Below, piece by piece: positions 8,945-17,960 of a stretch of 40,063 nucleotides of DNA. The translations under genes and the position numbers were made by a program. Each line of letters begins with the position of its first letter. Position 1 is the stretch's first letter. This DNA comes from Chara braunii. Its lineage: Eukaryota > Streptophyta > Charophyceae > Charales > Characeae. The stretch is from positions 308,524 to 348,586 of the forward strand of contig BFEA01000532.1 in NCBI GenBank assembly GCA_003427395.1, given 5' to 3'. Under the pieces are notes generated by a model. It was given only the letters and a program-made list of their open reading frames with translations, had not been told where the DNA came from and did no database searches.

Positions 8945-9935
8945 CTGTTGCTGTTGTTGTTATTGTTGTTGTTGTTGTTGTTGGATGTGCTGCTACTGGT
9001 TTTGGAGGATGGAGAAGGGGGGGAGGGGAGGTGAAGAAGAAAAAGAAGAAGAAGAGGAAGAAGCATCGAGAAAAAAAAAAAAACGAGAGGGGGAGGGGAA
9101 GAACACGAAGATGCTCAATTGTGGACGAAGAAGAAAATGATGGGGGGAGAGCGGGGAGAACAAGATGGGAGCAGGAGGAGGAGGAGAAGAAAAAGAAGAA
9201 GAGGAAGATTTGCCGGCGAGAAAAAACGACAGGGGGAGAAGGGGAGGAAAACGAAGATGAAATGAGGTGGACCGTGGAGGAAGAAAACGATAGGGGGATG
9301 AGGGGGAGAAGAAGAGTGGAGGAGTAGGAGAGAAGAAGAAGAAGAAGAGGGGAGAAAGGGGAGAAGAAGAAGAAGAGGGGGAGAAGGGGGAGAAGAAGAA
9401 GACGAGAAGAAGAGAAAAAAGAAGATTTGCCGGTGAGAAAAACGACAGGGGGTGGAGGGGAGGAAGACAACAATCAAACAAGGTGGAGGAAGATGAAGAA
9501 AACGATAGGGGAATGAGGGGGAGAAGAATAAGAGGAGTGGAGGAGGAGAGAAGTAGAAGAAGAAGAAAAAGAAGAAGAAGAAGAACCGGGGATGAAAAAG
9601 ATGATGAAAAAAGGTGGAGGAAGAAGAACAAAATGATAGGGGGATGAGGTGGAGAAGAGGATAAGGAGGGGAGGAGGAGGAGAGGAGAAGAAGAAAAAGA
9701 AGAAGAAGAAGAGCTGAGGAGGAGGAAGAGGAGGAATACGTTCTCTTTTTTTTTTTTGTTGTGTTTCGCGGTACCTACCTGATGGAGATGAAGAAGACGG
9801 TGAGAGAACAACGAGAGGGGGAGGAGGGGAAGAACATGAATAACAACGAAGGTGGGGGAAGAAGATGAAGATGGGCGGAGAAGGGGTAGTAGAAGAAGAA
9901 GAGGAGGAGGAGAGGAGGAGAAGAAGAAGAAGAAC
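8945..9935 (+). repeat. Polypurine tract, about 0.9 kb, preceded by (TTG)n
   Basis: A (TTG)n run at about 8952-8982 is followed from about 9003 to 9935 by almost uninterrupted A/G sequence with GAA, GGA and GGGGGA units. A ~215-bp higher-order period is visible: GAAGATTTGCCGG at about 9206 and 9421, each followed by AAAACGACAGGGGG. Long frames here on the minus strand encode only Ser/Leu/Pro/Phe runs, and on the plus strand Lys/Glu/Arg runs. They are composition artefacts. Confidence 0.85.
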
Positions 9936-10344
9936 ATGGCAGGTGGTGGGGTGATGTCCGGGGTGATGGGCAGGACCCAGGTGTATCTGCTCGAAAGTTT
10001 GAAACCATGGCTGCAAGACCTGTATGTATTGTACTGTACTGCAAGTAGGACCAAAGACAATTCCAAAAGTTTTTGTCTTCAACTTGGTATCAAGTATGCT
10101 TGTCGAACGAATTGAAGAAGAAGAAGAAGAAGAAGAAGAAGAAGAAGATGGCAGGTGGCAGGGTGATGTCCGGGGTGATGGGCAGGACCCAGGTGTATCT
10201 GCTCAAAAGTTTGAAACCATGGCTGAAAGACCTGTATGTATTGTACTGTACTGCAAGTAGGACCAAAGAAAATTCCAAAAGTTTTTGTCTTCAACTTGGT
10301 ATCAAGTATGCTTGTCGAGCGAATTGATTGTCTCGGCCAAACGT
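9921..10344 (+). repeat. 212-bp tandem duplication with (GAA)n
   Basis: ATGGCAGGTGG begins at 9936 and at 10148, an offset of 212 bp. The units share GTGATGTCCGGGGTGATGGG, the CTGTATGTATTGTACTGTAC block and end in GTCGA[A/G]CGAATTG. Only about seven differences are visible over ~190 bp. (GAA)n precedes each copy. The small frame that recurs in both is a repeat product. Confidence 0.85.
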
Positions 10345-11088
10345 CAACTTCAAAGATGTATGATGTAGACTGTTGGTAATCGATTCGATCGGCTTTTCTT
10401 CAACTGGCGGAAGACACCCCACCTGATTGTCTTGTCTTGGCCATCAACTTGACGATGCATGATCTAGACTGCAGGGAATCGATTAGCTCAGGGTTTCATT
10501 AATCTGCGTAAGACTCGGAGGGGGGCCACTTGCTTAAGGGGTATCGACCGTTGATTGTCATTTGGTTCAACTTGTCGTTATGTATGAGCAAGGACTCGGT
10601 ACCTTTCCTTTGCTTGTGAGTCTTGTTACCTGTAGCTCGTAACCTGTCGCAAGTGTGTCCGTCGCTTTAGGCTACGAGACGACGAGGTCTGTGTAATCGC
10701 GGAATGGTACGGCACCCCAGCTGCTATGTTTTATTGTGCTGCCCGTACTGCCTCCTGTAGTACCCAAAGCAAAGTCTTAGGATGACTAACTGTATGGTCG
10801 TTATCGTTGCAATTTATCGACGAGTCTATGACTCTATGGCCAATTATAGATTGTATGCTGGAATTCAACGAGAGAATGTGATGCAGGTGGATGGTTGATA
10901 TGGGTGGATGTAAATGCGAAGAGAGGACCTCAGGACCTGGTCAGTGTGAACGTGAAGAAGGGTGAACCGTATGCTGTATGAGGTGTGTATCTCAGCAGCC
11001 GTGAGGGGAAGCGTTAGGGATGGACCCCACTGCTGCATATAAAGTTTTGGAAGAGTTTTTTTGAGACTACAGTGCGTGCGGGAATGTT
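10345..11088. repeat. Mostly unique, with a degenerate ~100-bp repeat
   Basis: Around 10325-10600 the order TTGATTGTCTCGG...TAGACTG...AATCGATT...AAGAC appears twice and starts a third time, as an old tandem repeat. From 10600 to 11088 I see no repeat, gene or RNA. Confidence 0.45.
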
Positions 11089-11194
11089 GGAGGTCCCGAA
11101 ATTGCTGTGCATGTCAGGACCGCTAGCCGGAATGAAACTATGGAGGTCCCGAAAATTGCTGTGCATGTCAGGACTGCTAGCGGGAATGAATTTG
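11089..11194 (+). repeat. 53-bp tandem duplication
   Basis: GGAGGTCCCGAAATTGCTGT starts at 11089 and again, with one extra A, at 11142. Both units include GCATGTCAGGAC[C/T]GCTAGC. Confidence 0.8.
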
Positions 11195-11679
11195 TGACAG
11201 GCTGACAGCAGCACTGACGTCTGGATGAGGGGCTCTTTGTGTGAATATAGACAGCTTGGAGAATCATTGCTGAATTCTTCCCGTTCTGAAGGGTGTACTA
11301 AGTCTATTTAAGAAATCAAATTGAATCAATCAAATAAATCAATAACTAACTGAATAAATTTAGTCGTTGGAAGCTGCCGTCCAGTGGCTGCATATCTGAC
11401 ACCCATAATACAAAAAAAGTAAAAAATGAAAAATGTTTAAGCCTCGATGTTATATGAACTTACCTGCCTGTCCCACTTTGTGGTGTGGGTCTTCGTACAA
11501 AATTATGCCATTTGTTTGTTTAGTACTACCAGTAATGTACTGTGGGGTCCAACGAAGACTGAAAATTCTATGAGTATCGATAGGATTGGTCTAATATATT
11601 AGTTCAGATTCTGTGATCTGTGTACTCTTCCCAAGCCTGCCCAGTATGGCCATACTTCCGTCGAGTTGGATGTGCCGAT
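11195..11679. other. No gene seen
   Basis: AT-rich sequence with AATCAAAT/AATAAATC stretches around 11310-11350. No coding or structural RNA signal. Confidence 0.35.
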
Positions 11680-12122
11680 AACGGCGATAAGTTGGCTGTT
11701 CCGATGCCCAAACGCAGGAACTACATCTGTATGTGTACACTGTTGATGTCCAGCCTGTGCTATTTCTGTCATCTACCTTTTCGTCAGAGACCCGATGGCT
11801 TTGTGGTAAATGTGTTGTACGGTTTCACTACAGAGTCAGGTGCCGACGCCCAAACGCAGGGAACTACATCTGTATGTGTACTATGTGTTGTATGGTTTTG
11901 CTCCAGAGTCAGGTGCCGATGCCCAAACTCGGGAACTAAATCTGACAGTGTATGTGTACATTGTGTTGATGTCCAGCCTGTGCTATTTCTGTCATCTACC
12001 TTTTTTTCGGAGTCCCGATGGCTTTGTGACGGTTTCACTCCAGAGTCAGTTTTGATGCTATGGCACCCTGAGGCGTGTTGTTAACGCACCAGTCGCCCAA
12101 CAAGGTGGTTTAATGAACTGAA
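11680..12122 (+). repeat. Degenerate tandem repeat, ~120-bp units
   Basis: Blocks GGTTT[C/T][A/G]CTCCAGAGTCAGG, GCCGA[T/C]GCCCAAACGCAGG, AACTACATCTGTATGTGTAC and TGATGTCCAGCCTGTGCTAT recur in the same order at least three times, with a further partial set at 12440-12660. The 154-codon frame through them is repeat-driven. Confidence 0.65.
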
Positions 12123-12321
12123 CCCACCAGTACTTGGCCCATGCATCGGCCGTGGACGTTTCCTGTTAACGTGCCACGACTGATGGGCTTCGGGCTACAG
12201 GACCACAATGGCTGGAGGCGCCAGCCAAAAGAAAAAGGAACGATGCAGCAGCGGCTCGACAAAACTTGGCGCGCAGGGCCGTTTCCTGGCTCGGCATCAA
12301 TAGCTGGGCCGTACTGGTGGT
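12123..12321. mobile_element. MITE-B copy at 12.1 kb (TTAA-flanked)
   Basis: The ends are CCCACCAGTACTTGGCCCAT and the inverted AGCTGGGCCGTACTGGTGGT. The left flank is TGAA (12119-12122) and the right flank is TTAA (12322-12325). The related sequence at about 12520-12555 reads TTAATGAACTTAATCCACC without the insert. It shows the pre-insertion form: a single TTAA between GAAC and TCCACC. Both termini of this copy derive from the same MITE end, so it is a foldback derivative. Confidence 0.75.
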
Positions 12322-12325
12322 TTAA

Positions 12326-12610
12326 TCCACCCGCTTTTTGTGGATGTACAGGCCCACCTGCACCCAGTTTAGTTCGTTCATCGTAGCATACCTTTTTAGT
12401 TCGTTCATCGTAGCATACGTTCACATTCTTCAGACATCCATGCGTTGTACGGTTTTGCTCCAGAGTCAGTTTTGACGCTATGGCACTTTGAAGTTGTGGT
12501 TAACACACCAGTCGCCCACCAACTTAGGTTAATGAACTTAATCCACCGACCTTTTGTGGATGTACGGGCCCACCTGCACCCAGTTTTGATGCTGCTTCAT
12601 AATTCTTTAT
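12326..12610 (+). repeat. Tandem-repeat continuation holding the MITE-B empty site
   Basis: TCCACC...TTTTTGTGGATGTACAG and GGCCCACCTGCACCCAGTTT occur at 12326 and, without an insertion before them, at 12541. A 24-bp direct repeat (TTTAGTTCGTTCATCGTAGC) is at 12368 and 12391. Confidence 0.65.
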
Positions 12611-12812
12611 CTCTTCAGACGTCTGAATCTGTCAGTATGTTGGCATAGTAGCCTGTGCAGGCTGCTCTGAAATTGTGAACTTTCATATAATTTAGGAGAA
12701 AATGAGGCTGGATCTGNGGATCTGAATCTGTCAGTATGTTGGCATAGTAGCCTGTGCAGGCTGCTCTGAAATTGTGAACTTTCATATAATTTAGGAGAAA
12801 ATGAGGCTGGAT
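12611..12812 (+). repeat. Exact ~95-bp duplication next to an N
   Basis: The block from CTGAATCTGTCAGTATGTTG to AAAATGAGGCTGGAT occurs at about 12622-12712 and 12723-12812 with no difference that I can see. An undetermined base sits at 12718 in the short joint. Perfect identity and the N suggest an assembly joint rather than an old repeat. Confidence 0.7.
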
Positions 12813-13018
12813 AGTGTCTCTCGGACTCTCTCCCTGAAGCTGCCGGTTGGTATGTTTATTGGTGGGGGAGTAATTAACGCATGCTCAATGCTACCCTAAA
12901 ACCCAACCCTCAACCTACCAGGCTACCACAGTATGTGATGCACGCTGTGGTAGGTTGAGGCCCTGGGTGGGTTTTGTGGTAGACTTGACCCTGCTTGCTC
13001 CTCATGTGTGTGTGTTAA

Positions 13019-13178
13019 ACCACCAGACTGTACTTCCTAGAGTCTTGCCCGTTAATGCGCCAGGATTTTAGGAAACGTACGGCCTACTACAGGAGTGCCC
13101 AAATTCATCCGATTAGAAACGTTTCTACTCGGAGGCTCTTCTTTTCTCCGCCCGATAGCTTGGCCAAGTACTGGTGGT
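13019..13178 (+). mobile_element. MITE-B, copy in left arm
   Basis: A 160-bp element with end ACCACCAG...TACTTCC and inverted end CCAAGTACTGGTGGT, flanked on both sides by TTAA (13015-13018 and 13179-13182). The interior contains TAGAGTCTTGCCCGTTAATG, TTTTAGGAAACGTACGG, CTACTACAGGAG and CCGATAGCT. Exact TTAA duplication is the signature of piggyBac-type transposition. The ends do not start with the CCC/CCY of classical piggyBac, so the superfamily is an inference. Confidence 0.8.
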
Positions 13179-13254
13179 TTAATTACTGCGCCACATACTG
13201 TGGTATGTTGAGGGTGGGTTTTGGAGTATAGACTTTTAACTTGCTCTTCGTAAA

Positions 13255-13416
13255 CCACCAGTACCACTTCCTAGAGTTGTGTGTTAACTCACCACAATTT
13301 TAGGAAACGTACGAAACGTTTCTAGTCGGATGAATTTGGGCGCTCCTGTAGTAGCCCGTACGTTTCCTAAAATTGTGGCGCGTCGACGGGCAGGACTCTA
13401 GGAAGTACTGCAGTGG
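13255..13416. mobile_element. MITE-B foldback derivative at palindrome centre
   Basis: ACCACCAGTACCACTTCC opens it, and GGAAGTACTGCAGTGGTTGA closes it in inverted form. Both halves are the same (left) half of MITE-B, joined at ACGTACGAAACGTTTCTAG. The flanking TTAA is degraded (GTAA and TTGA). Confidence 0.6.
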
Positions 13417-13513
13417 TTGAGGGGAGCGAGTTGCAAGTCTATACTCCAAAACCAAGTCTATACTCCAAAACCCTAAGCCCTCAACATACCACAGTATGTG
13501 GGGTGGTAATTAA

Positions 13514-13663
13514 ACCACCAGTACTTGGACCAGCTATCGGCCACAGAAAAAAATAAAGTAGAAAAATTTCTAATCGGATGAATTTGGCCTCTCCTGTAGT
13601 AGGCCGTACGTTTCCTAAAATCGTGGTGCATTAACGGGCAAGACTCTAGGAAGTATTGGTGGT
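13514..13663 (-). mobile_element. MITE-B, copy in right arm
   Basis: A 150-bp copy in the orientation opposite to 13019-13178. The ends are ACCACCAGTACTTGG and AAGTATTGGTGGT, with TTAA at 13510-13513 and 13664-13667. The interior matches the left-arm copy in reverse complement, with a ~10-bp deletion. Confidence 0.8.
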
Positions 13664-13901
13664 TTAACACACATGTAGAGGAGCGAGCAGGGTCGAGTCT
13701 ACCACGAAACCCTAAACCCTCAACCTACCACAGTGTGCGTCTTTCTTCTTCTTCTTTCTTTCTGACAATGATTTAACAGGTCCTTATGGTCCTTGCTCCT
13801 TTTCCATTCTGGACCGCAAGGGAGCATCAGTCCCGCCCCTCTGGCTGTTCCATAAGTCGAGAATAAACCAACAAGTTAATTGAATTAGATACTCACTCAG
13901 A

Positions 13902-14005
13902 GATCAAGTGTAGTATCTGTTCTGATCAGTTTAATATCTGATCCGTGGTCCATCAGACCACATTTAAAAATACATACATACATAAATAAATAAATAAATA
14001 GATAA
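13902..14005 (+). pseudogene. U2 snRNA retrocopy 1 (5'-truncated) with A-rich tail
   Basis: GATCAAGTGTAGTATCTGTT, CTGATCAGTTTAATATCTGA and TCCGTGGTCCATCAGACCAC match U2 from its branch-site-recognition region through stem II. U2 pairs with the intron branch point in the spliceosome. The copy starts inside U2, stops after stem II and continues into an A-rich tail with (CATA)n and (AAAT)n. Truncation plus the tail make it a retropseudogene. Confidence 0.85.
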
Positions 14006-14186
14006 TTGATATGGTTCGTTCCATTTTCCATGGCCAAAATTTCCCGAAAAGGATGCCTGAACAGCATCGAGACTGACTATTCCAGAGTTTGGAGGATTGG
14101 AGGATTGGCTGGCAGCTGACCATTCCCTCTTGGCATATTGGTCTTGACCGGGACAAGACTGTCCGTCGAAAGAACATCCCTTGTCG

Positions 14187-14292
14187 GAATCTCAATCTGT
14201 TTTTTTTTTTTTTTTTTTTTTTTTNNNNNNNNNNNNNNNNNNNNNNNNNNNNNNNNNNNNNNNNNNNNTTTTTTTTGTTGTTGTTGTTGTAT

Positions 14293-14335
<43 letters not shown>

Positions 14336-14429
14336 CCGATGAACCACGGATCAGATGTTAAACTGATCAGAACAGATACTACACTTGATCTTAGCCAAAA
14401 GGCCGAGAAAGGTATTGAGAATCTCAATC
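14187..14429 (-). pseudogene. U2 snRNA retrocopy 2 with poly-A/(AAC)n tail and target duplication
   Basis: On the minus strand: U2 from its true 5' end (ATACCTTTCTCGGCCTTTTG) to stem II (ATCCGTGGTTCATCGGAC, ending about 14334), then (AAC)n, a sequencing gap (14225-14268) and poly-A. The copy is flanked by an 11-bp direct repeat GAATCTCAATC (14187-14197 and 14419-14429). 5'-complete, 3'-truncated, tailed and flanked by a duplication: typical LINE-machinery retrotransposition in trans. Confidence 0.9.
14225..14268. other. Assembly gap (44 N) inside poly-T
   Basis: Unresolved bases lie within the homopolymer tail of the U2 retrocopy, so tail length and any further insertion cannot be read. Confidence 0.95.
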
Positions 14430-14509
14430 AGAGTACTGGGCCAGTAGAAAAATATAGGTAGAAGTATATAGAGTAGTATCCCCATGCGAGGTTGCAAACA
14501 TTCCATGGC

Positions 14510-14613
14510 GTCCTCGTCTCGTCGACTTTCACAGGTTTTGCCTCCACTAGTAACCATTCATGTCCTCGTCTCGTCGACTTTCACAGGTTTTGCCTCCACT
14601 AGTAACCATTCAT
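14510..14613 (+). repeat. Exact 52-bp tandem duplication
   Basis: GTCCTCGTCTCGTCGACTTT begins at 14510 and 14562; the two units are identical as far as I can see. Confidence 0.9.
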
Positions 14614-15900
14614 GGATGGATGCCTTCGTATTCCTGAGCTGCCCAACTGTCGTCGCCCAATAGAACGGATGATGGTAGGTATGGCTGGCATTGGCTCACA
14701 TTTCAGTCCATAGGCAGCAAAGAAGTGACTGTACAGTGTACAGTGCACATTCTATTTGGGGGAAGACGGGGTTTGTTGCAGTCTCCATGGTTGATCTTTT
14801 TTTTTTTTCCTTCTGCATCTGTCTCCACCAAAGCGGTCTGCTGAGACCAGGCTGCTCTGTGCCGGTTTCTTGCCCATCGCTCGCCAGCATGCATCTCCTC
14901 TCCTAGATGGAACCATAACGTCCCCTGAGCATCAGGTGGTACCAAACTCTCGCTGCTTTTGAAGGAACTTCCAAGGAAGGGATTCTTTGTGTTAGGGGAG
15001 GAAGTAGGAAGGGATGCTTTGTGCGAAGGGAGGGACCATAAAGTACCTGCCATTGTAAGGCAAAAAAAAAAAACTTGTGGCGGCAAGGAAACCACATGAC
15101 GTGCCAACTCCAATTGAGCAATGTCGGTCCGGAAGTATCCGTTGGCTTTTTCGTTTCCCCCTCTGACACCATAGCCAACCCCTGCAAATATGATGCTCGC
15201 TGGTCTGACACCACGGCCGCCGTCGGTATTTTTGTCGCCTTTTCGAACTCGGCACGTTTTTTTTTGCCCATTCGATACTCAGAATATTGAAAATGATATA
15301 GCAATTGTGAAACAGGAAAACTCAACAGAATAGCCATGATTTTGAGTAACCAGCGAAGGGTGACGTGAACGGACTTACCTCTTTTTTTCGTTTTTGTTTC
15401 CTTTCTTCTTTTTTCCTCAGATGTTCGATTTGCTAGTAGCAGGCAATGAGGCAGTGTATGCCTGCAGTTCCTCAGTCTGTTCAGACTGTGCCAGAGCCAT
15501 TAGAATCCTTTTTTTTTTGTTCTTTTCTTTTTTTCTTTGTTTAAGCAAGGCTCCGATCTATTGAGACTCGCTGTTAGAATCCGGACAGGCACTTGGGCCA
15601 GATTAGTTGTGAACATAATGAAGGACCCAGAGGGGGTGGGGGTGTGCACCGGGGTAGTCGATCAGAGGAGGTGTGGAAGGGGCCCAAGGGGGTAATGTAC
15701 TAGTTCGATGCTAGACCGAGAAAGAGATCTTACTCCTGTGACAGCTAGTATTGTAGACCGACATGTTTTAGCAATAGGATCTCAAGGAAAAAGTAGTAGA
15801 AAATATAACGGGGAAAGATAAAAAAACTGATTTAATTTTATTAAGGGGGTCTTCTGAGGTGTGTTACATCAACTTCTGAGGCCGCGGTGTGTGTCAGAGA
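14614..15900. other. No gene seen
   Basis: Unique-looking sequence with T tracts near 14797, 15381-15412 and 15508-15540. Several overlapping frames exist on both strands at 14690-15340, but they are interrupted, mutually antisense and match nothing I recognise. No strong donor-acceptor pair was found. Confidence 0.35.
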
Positions 15901-15917
15901 GATCTCGGTGAGGTGGG

Positions 15918-16152
15918 TGTGTGTGTGTGTGTGTGTGTGAGTGTGTGAGTGTGTGTGTGTGTGTGTGTGTATGTGTGTGTGAAAGAGAGAGAGAGAGAGA
16001 TCCGATTCGACGGTGTGTGTGTGAGAGATTCGACGGTGTGTGTGAGAGAGAGATCCACAATGTGTGTGTGTGTGAGACCCAGCGCTTTCAGCTCTGGCCG
16101 TTTGACTGACTTCTGTGTCGGTCAGGGGGCTTTCCCCTTAAACCACCAGTAC

Positions 16153-16246
<94 letters not shown>

Positions 16247-16300
16247 ATTCGATGGTGTGTGTGTGAGAGAGAGATCGACAATGTGTGTGTGTGGGAGACC
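15918..16300. repeat. (GT)n and (GA)n microsatellites with a duplicated ~80-bp flank
   Basis: (GT)n at 15918-15980 and 16154-16187, and (GA)n at 16187-16241. The block from GAGACCCAGCGCTTTCAGCT to TTTCCCCTTAAACCACC is present at 16072-16154 and 16295-16375. In the first copy the MITE-B end (ACCACCAGTACTT, 16142-16154) runs straight into (GT)n. In the second it continues into a full MITE-B. Confidence 0.8.
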
Positions 16301-16362
16301 CAGCGCTTTCAGCTCTGGCCGTTTGACTGACTTCTGTGTTGGTCAGGGGGCTTTCCCCTTAA

Positions 16363-16524
16363 ACCACCAGTACTTCCTAGAGTCGTGCCCGGTAACGCAC
16401 CACAATTTTAGGAATCGTACGGGCTACTACAGGAGCGCCCAAATTCATCCGACTAGAAGCGTTTACTCTCTTTTTTTCCTACTTTTTTTTTCTGCGACCG
16501 ATAGCTGGGCCAAGTACTCGTGGT
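16363..16524 (+). mobile_element. MITE-B copy at 16.4 kb
   Basis: A 162-bp element between TTAA (16359-16362) and TTAA (16525-16528), with ends ACCACCAGTACTTCC and CCAAGTACTCGTGGT. The interior is the family sequence (AATTTTAGGAATCGTACGGG, CTACTACAGGAGCGCCCAAA, CCGATAGCTGGGCC). The insertion site differs from those at 12-13 kb, so the TTAA flank is not simply copied along with the element. Confidence 0.8.
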
Positions 16525-17407
16525 TTAATCCTACCCCAGAAGCAGCATTGGCCGCGGGGGGGAGGTCGATGGTCCGCTGCGCACCGGAATTTAAGTTTTG
16601 AGGAGGGCCGGCAGATGAAGACGATCCAGGGTGGGGGAGTGTGCAGAGGGGCGTGCGTACCGAAATGTTCACAGCGCGCCATTAAACGAGCGAGCGCGCC
16701 CACGGGGTCGGGCGGCGGCGGGTGTAGATGTGAGGGAATATCTTGAAGCCTCTGCCGTCGATAAGCGGGCGGCCTTTTTTCTTTTAGCATTTTGAATCGT
16801 TTTTGGCCCGTCGTTTCCCGCTTTGTTTTTGCTTTTCTTTTTGTTTTGTGGCTGGCATGTCGTTCCTTTCTTTTTTTTTCCTTAATTTTCCTGCTTTTTG
16901 TTTTTTCTTTTATTTTTGTTTCCTGGTGGGTGTGTCGTTTTCTTTTTTCGTTTCTTTTTCTTTTCTTTTTGTTTCCCGGTGGGTTGTCTTTTCCCCGTGG
17001 GCATGTCGTTTCCCGCTTTTCGGTTGCGGGCGTAGGCCGCACCGCCCGCACCGCAGGCGCTAAGCTAGACTAAGTATATTACATTGGCTTTGTCCTGCCT
17101 CCGTGTAAGTTGAAGCCTATATAGGTTGCCATTGCCAGGCAGAAAATATGGCGCCCAGAATAGCATATAGCTGCATGGGCACAACAGCATGGAGACTAGG
17201 TCAGCAGAGTTTTCTGAATAGCGGCACATAATTATGTGCGAGAGATTGCACATGTGCCGGATATATGTGTACAGTGGATGTCCACTTGTCCATCGCCAGG
17301 CTGTCATTACCATACCTTGGCGGGGTGGCGCCTGTTGACGCTGGCGATATCCAGCCAGAGTCGGTGGGTAGGAAGGTGGGTCACCTGTCCTTGAGTCATG
17401 GGGCCTT
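16525..17407. other. No gene seen; T-rich low-complexity stretch
   Basis: 16540-16760 is GC-rich. From about 16775 to 17010 the plus strand is T-rich with recurring TTTCC[T/C]GG[T/C]GGG and TCGTTTCCCGCTTT motifs. The 190-codon minus-strand frame (16479-17051) is Lys/Arg-rich only because of this tract and runs antisense into a MITE, so I do not call it. 17060-17407 is unique. Confidence 0.4.
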
Positions 17408-17512
17408 GCTGCACTGCTCTCCGAATGTGCAAAATGAAACTGAATTCACCCCTAGAACGTGGAGAGATACATTGCCATTCTTTTGGTCTTTTGTGCATGT
17501 GGAGAGTAATGG
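17408..17512. mobile_element. MITE-C copy 3
   Basis: TGCACTGCTCTCCGAATGTG at the left, GTGCATGTGGAGAGTAATGG at the right in inverted form. The inner sequence AAAATGAAACTGAATTCACC then CCTAGAACGTGGAGAGATAC parallels copy 2 at 839-950. Confidence 0.6.
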
Positions 17513-17583
17513 CTTAAAGTTTCAGGAGAACCAGGACATGGGCGTGGTATCAGTCTGCTACATAACCTTCTTCGCTCAAATAT

Positions 17584-17960
17584 AATGCCTGGCCATTACA
17601 GCTGTAGTTGGGCAATTTTCAGTCTAGATACAGCGATAATGAATGGGCACTTTTATTTTTCTGTTGATTTTCCCCCCTTACAGCAAGAGCTGGAAACCGG
17701 GTCCAGTACAGCTGTATGTGAGGCAACTTTCGGTCTAGATACAGTGATCAATTGATAATGAATGGCCAACTTTTTTTCTGTATTTTCCCTCCTTACAGCA
17801 AGAGCTGGAAACCGGGTCCAGTTCCACTCTCTTTGGAGCAACTTTCAGTCTAGGTGCACTGATAACGAATGGGTGCTGTTTTTTTTTTGTTTCTGTTGCC
17901 TCCCCCCCCCCCCCCCCCCCCCCTCCTCCCCTTACAGCAAGAGCTGAAAACCGGGTCCAC
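17584..17960 (+). repeat. ~115-bp tandem repeat with C22 run
   Basis: The block CAAGAGCTGGAAACCGGGTC with CAG ends three successive units (about 17683, 17800 and 17939). Each unit also holds GCAACTTTC[G/A]GTCTAGATACAG and TGAATGGGCA-like sequence related to the MITE-A core. A 22-base C run lies at 17902-17923. Confidence 0.65.

Larger units (their letters stand above)
12889..13740. repeat. Nested ~800-bp palindrome built around MITE-B
   Basis: The left arm (about 12941-13234) and right arm (about 13440-13739) are inverted copies of ~300 bp. Each has an outer block (CTGTGGTAGGTTGAGG), a complete MITE-B, and an inner block (ACTGTGGTATGTTGAGGG, TTTTGGAGTATAGACTT). A third MITE-B-derived palindrome lies in the centre. 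Just outside the left arm, the outer block is inverted once more (AACCCTCAACCTACCA at 12905). All frames here are non-coding. Confidence 0.85.

Noticed and set aside
8727-10082. Long minus-strand frames (up to 357 codons) and a 222-codon plus-strand frame in the purine tract
   Set aside because: They consist of Ser/Leu/Pro/Phe or Lys/Glu/Arg runs dictated by the polypurine composition. Several frames are open at once and none has a domain or splice context.
13701-13730. CCCTAAACCCT resembling plant telomere repeat
   Set aside because: Only one and a half units, and it is part of the MITE-B palindrome; no telomeric array.
14690-15340. Several 70-144-codon frames on both strands
   Set aside because: They overlap antisense to each other, are broken by T/A tracts and lack splice-site support or recognisable domains.
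16479-17051. 190-codon Lys/Arg-rich frame on the minus strand
   Set aside because: It arises from a T-rich repeat on the plus strand and continues antisense into MITE-B; composition and position argue against a gene.
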